Source: Prorocentrum cordatum (Eukaryota > Sar > Dinophyceae > Prorocentrales > Prorocentraceae). Taken from it: a DNA stretch of 64,000 nucleotides. Shown here piece after piece: positions 1-10,164 of the stretch. The position numbers and the translations under genes are program-made. The notes under the pieces were generated by a model, which had not been told where the DNA came from, did not search any database, and saw nothing but the letters and a program-made list of their open reading frames with translations. The stretch covers positions 342,217 to 406,216 of the forward strand of contig CAUYUJ010010402.1 of the NCBI GenBank assembly GCA_963575745.1. Reading direction: 5' to 3'. Position 1 is the stretch's first letter. Each line of letters begins with the position of its first letter.

Positions 1-927
1 ACTACTACTACTACTACTACTACTACTACGACTACAACTACTACTGCTACTACTACTACTACGACAACAAACAAAACAACTACCGACTCAATTATAACAA
101 ATCCTGAATGAAAACTAATGGCCTACTACAACTACACTGACCACGGCTACTACCACACGGCCACTGCCACTACTACAAACCACTGACTACACCACTACTA
201 CTACCACTACTCAATACTACTAACTACTACTTACTCCCACTACTACCTACTCCTACTAATACTGCGGGGGTAGGGGGGGGGGGTACTACGACGACGAGGA
301 CGGAACGACGACTTACTAACTACACTACTACGACGCTGCTGAACCAACTACTTATACCGCCTACCACTACCACCAACCACCACCACCAGCACCACCACCA
401 CACCAATACTATACTACTACTACTAACTTTCACATTAACAACTACTTCGAATACTACTGCCTACTACTAATGCCACTACCACCCACCTCTACTACAAACA
501 CTAATACGCTTTACTACTACTTAATCTACTTAATAGAACTACTACTACTAACTACTACTACTACGTTACATGACGTATACTAATCACTACTACGACTACG
601 ACTGCGAGACGTACGATACGAAATGAGACTACGACTACGACTACGACACGACTGCGACTACCATTACTACTACTACCTACTACTCTACTATCTACTTACT
701 ACTAAATACTACTACTACGACGACCACCTACGACTACTAATATCGGCTGCCTACTAACTATTACCACCACCGCGTACTACCACACCACCACCACCACCAC
801 CACCACCAGCACCACCACCACCACCACCTACTACTACAACCCGGACTACTACTACTACTACCTACTACTGATACTACAGTACTACTACTTTACTACCTAA
901 CTCCGAAGTAAATCCACCCTCACACAA

Positions 928-977
<50 letters not shown>

Positions 978-1024
978 ACACTACTACTAACACTACTACT
1001 AACACTACCACTACCACTGCTACG

Positions 1025-1095
<71 letters not shown>
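1..1095. repeat. Degenerate (ACT)n microsatellite field
   Basis: About 1.1 kb made almost wholly of ACT/TAC triplets with point variants, purest at 930-1085. No gene seen. All long reading frames here are poly-Val/Ser/Leu shadows. It is the left flank of the transposase region; the right flank at 5174 carries the same triplet on the opposite strand. Confidence 0.95.
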
Positions 1096-1101
<6 letters not shown>

Positions 1102-1560
1102 AGGGTCGGCCCGAGGCAAGCCTGGATGGCCCCAGGTGTAGGACTGAGGTGGGCCAAAAGGGAAGCCCCAGGGTGATCCTCAAGTAAACCCAAGTGCGGG
1201 CCCACAGGGAGACAGTGAAGGAACAACTCCGGGAAGGCCCTGGGGAAGCCTGGCGCAAGCCTAAGGGTGAGCTCTGAGGTTGCACGTGGAGACTGGCATG
1301 GGGGGGGGGGTCCTTGGGGATGGCCTACGGAAGCCTCGGGGTAAGCCAGGGGGAATGCCCCAGAGACCCAGGGCCACAGCCTACGGGCATGGCTGCGGCG
1401 GGCTTGGCGGTCATTCTTGTGGGCAAGCCAGGGAGCCAGGGGGGCGCGCGCAGACATGGGGGGCGCGGGGGGCGTAGGGGGCACGGGAGGCAGATGGGGC
1501 ATGGAGGAGGCGATGGGCCACACGGGGGCACAGGGGGCTTGAAAGGGCCAGGTGGCCAGG
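1096..1560. other. GC-rich low-complexity flank, no gene assigned
   Basis: Short direct echoes of motifs such as CCCCAGGG and GGCAAGCC. Similar text occurs at 4870-5165 on the other side of the transposase. The transposase reading frame stays open into this stretch, but the Pro-rich translation looks like run-on rather than protein. Confidence 0.5.
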
Positions 1561-4500
1561 CGCACAAAGGACGAAAGTCTAGCTCAAGCGAACGCCCCGC
1601 CACTCGGGAGGGACGTTGCCGCCGAGCACGGCCAGGTCTCCGCGCTGCCATGGCGGGTGTCTGGGCTGCGGGGGGCCCACCGGGGCGGGCGGCTCCGGCG
1701 CGCGCTGGGCCCGCTCCTCCACGACGAGGTGATGGAAGCGCGACCGCGCGTTCCACACTGGGTCCCGTCGCGGGTCGGGGGCGCCAGGCGGCAGACCCCG
1801 GGGCGGCGCGCAGCGCGCCGTGCGCCGAGCGCCGAAGCCGCCGGAAGGGGGGCGGGGCTTCGGGGGGCGGCGCAGGGCCCGGCCGCCGCCGCTTCGCGGC
1901 GGACGCGCTGGCTGCCGTCCTGGCCTTCGTCCGCGCGCGCGCGCGGCGGGCGGCGCGCTCGGCCGCCAGGGCGAGCAGCCTGTCCCGCCGGGCGTAGCCG
2001 TCGCCCGCGGGGGCCCCTGGTGGGGCTGGGCCCACCAGCGCGAAGTCGGCCTGGCGCCTCCGCCGCAGCTCCCGCAGCGTCTCGCCCAGGTAGCTGAGCA
2101 GGTTGGCGGAGGGCCCGGCCAGGTAGGCCCACTGGTGGACGAGGACCGCCTGAGACACCGCATCCGCCAGGGACGTGTTCACGCCCCTGTGGGACCCGCC
2201 CCGGCGGAGGTTGCGCCAGTGCCCGTCGACTGTTTGGGTGCCCCCCTTCCGCCACGTCCACTCGCCCAGCTGCCCGTCGGGGCCGTGCCACTGGCCCGCG
2301 CGCGGGTCCGCCTGCGCCGCCGCCGCCGAGTCCTCGGGGTGGACGTGCACCAGCCGCATGGCCACGAACTCGCGCTCCACGCGGCCAGCAAGCTTCCGGG
2401 AGTGGAACACCGAGGTGTGGCACAGGCGCAAGTGGCGGCACTGGGCCGCCCACTCCTCCGAGCGGTCGCGCCAGTCCCGTCTCTCGGCGGCGCACCGGGC
2501 CAGGCACTCGCGAAAAGTTTCGCGGCGCCACACGCCTGGCCACAGGATGCTGGCGGTCGCCGCGTCCTCCGCGGAAGGGGCTGGCGGGGCGTCGCGCGCC
2601 TCCCGCCAGTCCAAGCTCCGGTACGCCCTGGCGCCGTCCGCGTGGACGATCGTCCCGGGGCGGAGCAGGGGCGGGGCGTCCGTGCCGGGGCGGAGGATGA
2701 ACTCGCGGAGCTCCTCGTGGGACAGGGCGCCGCCGCCGCCCTGGCCCTGCCCCGAGGCGAACCGCGGGGGCAGCGCCTGGAGCACCAGCGGGCCCCCGTG
2801 GCGCTCGTGGGCCGCGATGCACCTGTGCCACTCGCGGCCCCAGGCGCCGCCATCGCCCAACGCCCACCGCGCGCGGAAGCAGATCTCGTCGATCTCGACC
2901 TCCACGCCGGGCCCCCCGAGCTGCACGGTGCCGTTGCGCCAGGACTGGAAATCGGCCACGGTGCACCGGGCGTCCTTGAGCCAGCCCGAGACGAGGCGCT
3001 TGTGGTCGAGCCAGCAATCCAGCGCCAGCTCCTCGCTCGAGGGCTCCAGGCTCTTCGCCCACCGGCAGAGAAGCCCGGCATTCTGGCGCAGGGAATATTT
3101 CCCGCGCCAGATCTCGGCGTCGAGTCCGACGGCGCGGGTGCCCTGGCACCGCCCGCACCGGTAGGTCGCCGTTTCGTGGCGCACGCGAACCTCCCGGCCC
3201 CCGATGTTCACGGCCTGCGGCCCTGCGCCGCGCCCCGCCCCCCGCGGGGCCTCAGCGCGGGCCGCGCGCGTGCCCGCCCGGACGCGCGCGTCCTGCTGGG
3301 CCCCCGGCGCGCCGCAGTCGGGCGCGTCGCAGGCGGGCCTCTCGGGGAGGATGCCGCAGTCCTCCAGGACCTCCACGACGTCGCGGCCCTCCATGTCGGA
3401 AAGGACCTGCAGGCACAAAGCCCGGGCGTGCAGCCCCGAACGCGCCAGGTGTCGATGGCGCACGCGCCCCTCGGCCGCCGGCCCGCCGCACGGCACCTTG
3501 TCCGCGTGCGGGCGGATGAGCCGGCGGGGCTCGATGGACGCGCGGGCGGCCTCCACCGCCGCCCGGCGCTCGTCGGGCACGGCCTCGGCCGGCTTGTCGA
3601 GCAGCGCGACCACCTCCAGGGGGATGGCATCGTCGGGGTGGACTTCGCCCTGTCCCTCGTCCAGCCCCTCGGCCTCCTCCCCCACGGGCGCTGCCCGCCG
3701 CTTCTGGGCCCCCCTCCAGCCGCTCTGGCCGCTGCGGCGGGGCAAGGCGGCGGCCTCGCCCCACGCGGCAGCAATGTCGGCCAGGGCGTCGTCGCCGCTG
3801 TCCTCGTCGAGGCCGCCCGCCGGCTCCCCCGCCGCCGCCGCCTCGCGAGCGGACGGCCCGATCTCGAGGACGTCGTCCTCGCGACTGGCGCCCGCGCGCG
3901 CCGGCCGCTCCAGCGGCCTCCGCCCGCTCATGGCCCCGCGGGCTCGGCCCTTCTCGGCGGCGGCGAGGCCCTGGCGGAGGCGGCGCCGATGCGGCGGGGC
4001 CGCCGCCGCGGCGCCAGCCTTGGCCTTGGCCCTGGCCTTTGCCTTGTCCTTCGCCTTGGCCGTGGCCTTCGGCGCCGCCGCGCTCGGCGCCGCGCCTGGG
4101 TCGTCCGCGCCCGGGTCGTCTGCGGGGCTGAAGTCGCCGAAGACGTCGGCCATCGGATCGACCTCTGCCGCGGCGGCGGCCGCCGCCGCCACGTCCACGG
4201 CCGACGGCCGGCCCTCCAGGCCATCCGCTGCCTCGTCGTCCGTGGTTGCCTGAGGCGTCGGGTCGTCGGCCATGTCGACGGCCTCCCGCACCGCCGGCGG
4301 CAGCGGCAGGCCGTCGCTGTCGCTGGCCGCGGGCGTGGCGCCGGGCGGCGCGGCGGCAGCAAAGCCCACGGCGGCGGTCGCGCAGCTGCGGCACATCAGC
4401 GCCCCGCAGGGCTCGCAGCGCTGCAGCCAGCCGCCCCTGGCCCTCTCGTGGCACTTGCCGCAGGCCTCCCTGGAAGAGGCCCGCACGGCGCGGAGCGGGC

Positions 4501-4573
4501 GCTGGCGTGCTGGGCAGGCCAGCGAGGCCCCCGAGGCCGCTGGGCTCTCCCGGGCGCACTGATGCCCAGACAT
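1325..4573 (-). CDS. ISXO2/IS1595-type DDE transposase, long eukaryotic form
   Basis: Catalyses cut-and-paste DNA transposition; expected in the nucleus. The start chosen is the ATG at 4573 (MSGHQCARES), not the upstream ATG at 4723, because a Cys-rich zinc-like cluster (CGKCHE, CEPCGALMCRSC) follows at once. Next come an acidic linker and a Lys/Ala-rich segment (near residues 150-250), a CGRC pair (near 480), then the catalytic core: VEIDEICF (first Asp near residue 560), HADGARAYRSL (second Asp near 645) and QTVDGHWRNLRR (third acidic residue near 780, Asp instead of the usual Glu, followed by the ISXO2-typical W.xLxR). Bacterial ISXO2 proteins are about 200-300 residues, so this one is greatly extended. 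The true stop is unclear: after about 1700 the translation is Arg/Pro-rich and probably not conserved. No introns are evident. Host-domesticated or active status cannot be decided here. Confidence 0.75.
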   Translation of the reverse strand: MSGHQCARESPAASGASLACPARQRPLRAVRASSREACGKCHERARGGWLQRCEPCGALMCRSCATAAVGFAAAAPPGATPAASDSDGLPLPPAVREAVDMADDPTPQATTDDEAADGLEGRPSAVDVAAAAAAAAEVDPMADVFGDFSPADDPGADDPGAAPSAAAPKATAKAKDKAKARAKAKAGAAAAAPPHRRRLRQGLAAAEKGRARGAMSGRRPLERPARAGASREDDVLEIGPSAREAAAAGEPAGGLDEDSGDDALADIAAAWGEAAALPRRSGQSGWRGAQKRRAAPVGEEAEGLDEGQGEVHPDDAIPLEVVALLDKPAEAVPDERRAAVEAARASIEPRRLIRPHADKVPCGGPAAEGRVRHRHLARSGLHARALCLQVLSDMEGRDVVEVLEDCGILPERPACDAPDCGAPGAQQDARVRAGTRAARAEAPRGAGRGAGPQAVNIGGREVRVRHETATYRCGRCQGTRAVGLDAEIWRGKYSLRQNAGLLCRWAKSLEPSSEELALDCWLDHKRLVSGWLKDARCTVADFQSWRNGTVQLGGPGVEVEIDEICFRARWALGDGGAWGREWHRCIAAHERHGGPLVLQALPPRFASGQGQGGGGALSHEELREFILRPGTDAPPLLRPGTIVHADGARAYRSLDWREARDAPPAPSAEDAATASILWPGVWRRETFRECLARCAAERRDWRDRSEEWAAQCRHLRLCHTSVFHSRKLAGRVEREFVAMRLVHVHPEDSAAAAQADPRAGQWHGPDGQLGEWTWRKGGTQTVDGHWRNLRRGGSHRGVNTSLADAVSQAVLVHQWAYLAGPSANLLSYLGETLRELRRRRQADFALVGPAPPGAPAGDGYARRDRLLALAAERAARRARARTKARTAASASAAKRRRPGPAPPPEAPPPFRRLRRSAHGALRAAPGSAAWRPRPATGPSVERAVALPSPRRGGAGPARAGAARPGGPPAAQTPAMAARRPGRARRQRPSRVAGRSLELDFRPLCAWPPGPFKPPVPPCGPSPPPCPICLPCPLRPPRPPCLRAPPWLPGLPTRMTAKPAAAMPVGCGPGSLGHSPWLTPRLP

Positions 4574-4642
4574 GAGGCCCAGGATAGCAGCGCGCGAGTT
4601 CACCGAAAGCGCGAGCGGGGAGACGACCCCCGCCGCGCGAGC

Positions 4643-4664
4643 CCGGAGCCAAGATGGGCACGGA
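4643..4664 (-). other. Possible degenerate spliced-leader relic
   Basis: On the minus strand this 22-mer matches the dinoflagellate spliced leader at 17 of 22 positions (core CATCTTGGCTC against CATTTTGGCTC) and lies about 70 bp upstream of the transposase ATG. Caveat: CCATCTTGG is also part of a common repeat in this DNA, so chance is plausible. Confidence 0.3.
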
Positions 4665-5165
4665 AAAGCGATGGTGATGGCGATCGCCAAGTCGGCTGCG
4701 CAGTGCAAAGCAATGCCCAACAACCCCGAGCAATGCTACGCAATGCAGCAATCAAACCCAATCACGAACACAGAGGCGCAAAACAGGTGCCTCGCAGCAG
4801 CGCGACGACATGCAAGGCGGCGCAATCAAGTGAGTCCGAACGCACGGGCGCGAGGGGCGCTTAGTCTGAGGGAGTCTAAGGTCCACGCATGCCCCCAGCC
4901 TGGGCCTCGGCGCGGCTTTGGCCATGACCTCAGGCCCGCGCCGAAGCTGAGAAACCAGGGGGCGACCTGAGGCAAGGCCTCGGACGGGGGCCCAGGTGCA
5001 GGCTCAGACCTAATAGGAAGCCTGCGCGGTTGACGGCGGCGGGCCTGGGGCAGGCCTGGGCAAGGGGCAAGCCACAGGGCATGCAAAGGGCAGGCCCACG
5101 GGGGCCCACTGGCAAGGCCATGGTAGGCTTAGAAAGGGAAGCCCTGCTGCGAGCCCCGCCCGGGG
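4665..5165. other. Intergenic, no gene seen
   Basis: Contains a cluster of short GCAATGC-like repeats (4700-4760) and then GC-rich text with GGCCTGGGGCAGG-like motifs resembling 1100-1560. No coding-like frame. Confidence 0.5.
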
Positions 5166-5173
5166 TGAGCCTA

Positions 5174-5188
5174 GAAGTAGTAGTAGCT

Positions 5189-5235
<47 letters not shown>

Positions 5236-5248
5236 CGTAGTAGTAGTC

Positions 5249-5309
<61 letters not shown>

Positions 5310-5320
5310 CGGTAGTAGTG

Positions 5321-5373
<53 letters not shown>

Positions 5374-5457
5374 GGTGTGGTGGTGGTGGGGTGGTGGGTG
5401 GTGGTCGTAGTAGTAGTAGTAGTAGTAGTGGTGGTAGTAGCGGTGGTGGTGGTAGTG

Positions 5458-5503
<46 letters not shown>

Positions 5504-5560
5504 CAGTAGTAGTAGTGGTAGTAGTAGTGGTGGTAGTACCAGTAGCGGCGGCGGCAGTGT
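5174..5560. repeat. (AGT)n microsatellite
   Basis: Nearly pure AGT triplets, with GGT interruptions near 5365-5460. It is the reverse complement of the (ACT)n at the left edge, so the transposase gene sits between inverted triplet arms. Confidence 0.95.
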
Positions 5561-6110
5561 TAATAGTAGTAGAGGTGGCAGCCGCAGCGTCAGTAGTAGC
5601 AGTAACGGCGGTCGTGGAGCAGCAGGGGTGGCCGCTGCAGTGGCACAAAGGGCAGCGGAGGCGGAAGCTGCGACAGTAGCAGCAGCCATGGCTGTGGTGG
5701 CAGTAGTGGTGGTGGCGATGGCGGTGGTCGTGCTCGCGGCGGCGGCGGTGGTGGCAGTGGCATGGCGCATTCGTGGATGCAGTGGTGGTCGCAGCGGCGG
5801 CGGCGGCCGCGGCTGTGGGCCCGCGAGCCCTCGCGCAGCCCCAGGCAGGGGGCGCCCGCAGCAGCGCTGCGCCCAGCCATCCCGGGCTGGCTCGCGCGAG
5901 CGCGCCTTCTGTGGAGGCAGGGGTCGCCTCCACAGGGGCCAGGGCCACCAAGTGCATGACATCGGCGGGGCGATATAAACCTTTCTTGACTCTGTGGGCT
6001 GACCGATAAGGCGATAGAACAGAATCTGCACTTCACAGGCTCAAATCTCAGAAACACTTCTTACAGGTCTCAGTTGGAAAAACATAGATTCGGACAAATG
6101 TTCCTGCCCC
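5561..6110. other. GGT/GGC-rich low-complexity DNA, no gene assigned
   Basis: GTGGTGGC-type triplets grade out of the AGT array up to about 5810. 5820-6110 is more complex, with open frames on both strands but no recognisable domain. Confidence 0.4.
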
Positions 6111-6112
6111 TT

Positions 6113-6380
6113 GAGCTAATCTCCTTGAAAAACTGCGGGCATTTTTTTCTGCCCGCACTTCGATTGCCCTTAGGTGGCAGGGGGGCGCGGGCATTTTTTT
6201 CTGGCCCGCAGAGCTAATCTCGTTGAAAAACTGCGGGCGATTTTTTTCTGCCCGCACTTCGATTGCCCAGAAGTGGCAGGGGGGCGCGGGCACTTTTTTC
6301 CGGCCCGCCGAGCTAATCTCCTTGAAAAATGCGGGCATTTTTTTTCGCGCCCGCAGTTCGATTGCCCTGAGGGGCAACTG
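6113..6380. repeat. 98-bp tandem repeat carrying paired hairpins
   Basis: GAGCTAATCTC recurs at 6113, 6210 and 6309, giving about 2.7 units. Each unit holds two near-perfect inverted repeats with T-rich loops: GCGGGCA + TTTTTTTC + TGCCCGC, and GCGCGGGCA + T-tract + GGCCCGC. The spacing of the hairpins is conserved among units although the bases between vary. Confidence 0.9.
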
Positions 6381-6625
6381 TGGGGGGGGATTGGGGCGTC
6401 TGCGCTCCTGTAGCCTCCAGAGGGCCAGGGCCTTGGCGGATTTGAGGCTTTCGAGGAGGCCCTTGGGCGATGGCGCCAGGGCGCTTGGGGCCTCATGGCC
6501 CTTCACTCCTGGGAATTTGCCCGGAGCCTGGGCCTTTCTCGGAATCTGCTGGCAACGTAGTGAAATGACACAATTTAATGGAATGGAGCAGGCGAGATAT
6601 GCCCAACCTTCCCTGATAAGATACT

Positions 6626-6720
6626 GGTAATGTAGTGAAATGGGGCATCCTATCTCTCACATTCTGCCCTTCTTGGGTTCAATTCCTGGTGGGGCCTGTG
6701 TAGCCTGCTTGGGGGGGGGG
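6626..6720 (+). repeat. Dispersed repeat I, copy 1, with tRNA B-box-like motif
   Basis: TAGTGAAATGGGG, ACATTCTG, CTTCTTGGGTTCAATTCC and GCCTGCTTGGGGG are shared in order with 7818-7912. GGTTCAATTCC fits the RNA polymerase III B-box consensus. No convincing A-box or folded tRNA seen. Confidence 0.7.
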
Positions 6721-7079
6721 GGGGGGGGGTGGGGATAGTCCTAGCATTGCCATTGCCATTGCAGGGGAAATCACTGTAGAAAGGATTCTGTGCAAGTAAT
6801 GCCGTTTACATGTCACTAGAGCTTTGCGTACTCAGGAATTCCGAAATTTAGACAAATGAGCGCCGTATGCGGAGACGCAGAGGCAAGACATCCCCAATTC
6901 GGGGTCCCTGGATGAAACCTAAGGGCCCCCTGGGGCCCCCATGCAAGGTAGGCGCCTGGCACAGGGCCCCCCTGTCAGACGCAGATGCGCGCTACCCTCT
7001 GGTGTGCCTGAAAGGCCTTGCGGCCCCCAAAGGCCCTGGCGCGGCAAGCGCCAGATCCCCTCGAAAGCCTGGGGGCTGA

Positions 7080-7750
7080 CAGCCCCAGCCCTCACCAGCC
7101 ACCGCCACCAATGCGAAAGCCGCCGCCACCGCTGCCGCCGCGGCCGCCAACCCTGCCGCTACCTCTGGCATTGCCACCCAGGCCCACCACCGCCGCCGCT
7201 GCTGCGCCGACAGCCACCACCACCCGCCGCAACCCCCCCAGCGCGACCCAGCCATCCACCGCCACTGGCCAGCAAGCAAGCAAACGCGCCTGCCCCAGGC
7301 ACGCCGCAGCCAATACCATCACCGCGTCCACCGCCCCCCCCGCCCCCCGCCCAGCATTGCCCCATCGCTATCGCTGTCCCCGCCGCTGCTGTTGCCGCCC
7401 CCACCAAGGGGCCCCACCACCCACCTCTCCCGCCACCGCCGCCCGCACCACGATCACTCCCACTGCCACTGGCTGCCCAGCCGCCGCCACCTCGGCCGCT
7501 GATTGCTTGCCCGAGGCACCCAACACCGCGGCTCCCACAACCTTGTCAGCCCCCGCAGCGGCCGCGCTCGCCGCCGCCGCTGCTGCCGCCACTGCCACCG
7601 CCGCCGCCCATGCAAAGCCACTACCAACACCGCGGCGACGACAGCCGCCGCCCCCCCCACGGCTGCGTTCACCGCTGCCACCGCATTGCCACCGCGCACG
7701 CCACCGCCACTGCCGCCACCACCACCGCCACAACGACGACGACGACCACC
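7080..7750. repeat. Pro/Ala-coding CCGCCAC-rich low-complexity DNA
   Basis: Irregular CCGCCACC and CCACCGCC motifs. Several frames are open on both strands (up to 322 codons on the plus strand), but all encode biased Pro/Ala/Thr or Gly/Val strings, so none is annotated as protein. Confidence 0.7.
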
Positions 7751-7817
7751 AAGAATAGGCGACGTGCCATAGAATGGGCAAGCAGAACATGGCCCCCTCC
7801 TTCCAATAAACATGCTC

Positions 7818-7912
7818 ATATTGTAGTAAAATGGGGGACGCCTTCTCCCACATTCTGGCCTTCTTGGGTTCAATTCCTAATGGTGCCTTTGGGGCCTGCT
7901 TGGGGGTAGGGT
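7818..7912 (+). repeat. Dispersed repeat I, copy 2
   Basis: Second copy of the 6626-6720 sequence (TAGTAAAATGGGG, CTTCTTGGGTTCAATTCC, GCCTGCTTGGGGG), about 1.2 kb downstream in the same orientation. Confidence 0.7.
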
Positions 7913-8119
7913 TTCCAGCGAGCTGCGGATTGCCCGTGCACCTCCCACCCCCTGGGGGGAACCGGAGCTTCGTGGGGGCTGGGCTGGCTCTGGTGGGGCG
8001 GGGCCTGCAGGGGCTGGGCGCGGCCCTGAGGCAGCTGCGGGGCCACGCATCTGGAAGCGGAAGCGGAGGCAACGCAAACAAAAGACAAAAAACCATCGAA
8101 CAGCCGGGCTTGTAAGACC

Positions 8120-9448
8120 ACGCCCGGCAACCTCGGCCCCATTCTGCGACGCGCTGTATGGATACCCTCCGGCTTGTTTACCGTCTGCCCAATGCCCTGT
8201 CACGTTCACGGCTTGGAAGTAGATTTCCGTGCGCTGCCGGCCCAATCGGCGCGCATCGGCCTCCACGCGGAGCAATACTTTTTCATCTTGCTCTGCACGA
8301 AGGATGTTTATCAGAATATGCCGCCCTGGCTTCATCAAATCGAACCGCTCGCCATGCACATTTTGAAGGTGGGGGTCGCCAGTGGCAGCCACGCTTGAGC
8401 TGGCCCCTGCCGCCGGAGAACCTGAAGAAAGGAGCGTCGGATATGGTGTTCGGCAACCTGGAGGATACGTCGGGCTGGGCGTCGGGCTGAGAGTCGGGCT
8501 GGGCGTTGGGACGGGCGTTGGGTGGCGCGTCGGGAACGCTGTCGGGTAAGCGTGGGAAAAGGCGTCGGGAACGCCGTCGGGACGGGCGTCGAGACGGGCG
8601 TTGGGTGGGGCGTCGGGGACGCTGTCGGGAACGTCGTCGGGTAGGGCGTCGGGTAAAACGTCGGGAAGGGCGTCGGGAACGCCGTCGGGAAGGGCGTCGG
8701 ATGCGGCGTCGGGAAGGGCGTCGGGTCGGGCGTCGGGAAAGGCGTTGGGGAAGGGGTGGGGTAGGGCGTTGGTGCAGGAGTCGGTGTTGGTGTCGCCGCC
8801 TGTTGGATAATGAGACGATTGATGATTGAACACGAATTGGCCAAATTTCCAATAAATGTCAAGAGCCCATCGCTAACCGAAACGGCGAGAATCTTACTTG
8901 CTCCTGGCCCGGCAGGAACATTGCCGAGACCTAGCGATTGCCCTTCCAGTCTGCACCCGCTCGTCTGACCTGAGTACACGGTATCCTGTATCACAACTTC
9001 AACCAGATAGTCTCCATTAGACACCGCGATGTCCCAATGCTCGCTTGCACAATTTGAGTGACGGTCAAGGACCACTCCTGTGTTCTGCAAATCATCATAA
9101 CCACTTACGGCGCGATTCCTTCCCGTTGTAGTGGCCCACCCGTTAACCTTGTACGCCGCATTGTTGCCACAAAACCAACCATAAGTGTACTTATTACCCC
9201 GTGAACCATACACGTAACCGTAATCTTGAAGCCAGCCAGAAGGCACAGTCGTCCCTTCAGTTTGAAAATTTATATTCAGAACGCTAGCGTTGGCGCTGGC
9301 GTTCTTTGCGAAAGGTGGAACTGGCGTTTGGTGCCGGTGCATGGGCAGGCGTGTCTTTCGCGGAGCCTGACCTGATAGACATCGCGGCGGGCACGGCGCG
9401 GACAAGTGCCAGCAAGCGCAGCAGGCTCGGCGCGCTCAGTACTGTCAT
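8120..9448 (-). CDS. Secreted lectin-like / vWD-like protein with Pro-Thr stalk, two frameshifts
   Basis: Probably an extracellular or cell-surface protein. Start chosen at the ATG at 9448, because the next residues ([20 protein letters not shown]) look like a signal peptide. That frame crosses to another near 9300-9390, which encodes a carbohydrate-binding-like module ([31 protein letters not shown], ending [11 protein letters not shown] at about 8815). Next comes a stalk of PTPFPTP units (about 8810-8480), in which the frame shifts back near 8545. The first frame then continues into [19 protein letters not shown] (from about 8400), a vWD-like domain I know as widespread in dinoflagellate proteins, and runs to about 8120, where homology-like text stops, possibly at an intron. 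The two shifts compensate, so either they are assembly indels in repeats, or small introns, or a young pseudogene. The stalk DNA is itself a GGCGTCGGGAA minisatellite. Confidence 0.65.
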
Positions 9449-9699
9449 CCTGCAGGGCGCAACGAGAATGTAAGGAAAGGTTACTCGATAAGCTCGCTTA
9501 CTTGAGCCAGACTGCCATGAGCCTCGAATTGTTTCGGGATGCGTATTGGGATCCTCTTGGAGGACTCCTGAGGCCTGCTGGAACGCTGGGTACAATCCAA
9601 GAACCGTTCGGGATACTCTGATATCCGGACCCGCGACTGTGCGAAAGCCATGCGATCATGCAAACACCCGGGGATAACCAGCATGTCTTGCCTCTTGGG

Positions 9700-9960
9700 G
9701 GCCTCTCGTGATCTTTTTTCTATTACCCGTGGGCTATCCCGGGCAGCTCCTGGGCCACGTTGAGTCCACCTGGGAGCCCTGCGGACCTGCTGGGGAGCAC
9801 TGCAGCGGTGTTGAAGGCCCTCTTGGGAAATCTAAGGGCACACCTGGACCGTCTGGGAGGCTTGAGGCATCCTAGGGAATCGCTTCGGGCCACCTTCGGT
9901 CGTATTGAATTCGTCTTGGGGCAATCGCGTGGTCCGCTTGGGCCTTCTGGAGGCTATCTT
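9700..9960. repeat. Degenerate CCTCTTGGGG minisatellite (reverse of CCCCAAGAGG)
   Basis: Irregular 10-15 bp units resembling CTCTTGGGGGCCT, followed by T9G10 homopolymers at 9960-9980. No coding-like frame between this and the glycosyltransferase stop. Confidence 0.5.
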
Positions 9961-10164
9961 TTTTTTTTTGGGGGGGGGGGAAGCGCGACAAGGCCAATAC
10001 CCACGGCACTGCGAACGCTCGATCCTACTGCCTCAAGCGGCGAATTAAACACTGTCAGCTCAAGCAGCTGATCATAGGTAATGAACAGGCGCAAGCGGCT
10101 GATGAGGACTCGATACTGCGCCCTGATGCTGGGCCCGAAGCAAAGAAGAGACCATCCGACTGCC

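Noticed and set aside
1-1285. Poly-Val and poly-Ser ORFs
   Set aside because: Direct translations of ACT/AGT triplets; no complex sequence.
1820-4864. 1014-codon plus-strand ORF opposite the transposase
   Set aside because: Antisense shadow; the catalytic motifs are on the minus strand.
6670-6700. tRNA gene around GGTTCAATTCC
   Set aside because: No acceptor stem or anticodon arm could be folded around it.
8120-9448. RNA editing as the explanation of frameshifts
   Set aside because: Editing in dinoflagellates is known for organelle transcripts and is mostly substitutional; indel error or introns are simpler.
9501-9522. Leader-like sequence (TGGCTCAAG on the minus strand) 53 bp upstream of the lectin-like ATG
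   Set aside because: Only 14 of 22 positions match; about that level is expected many times by chance in 64 kb, so it is not annotated despite its good position.
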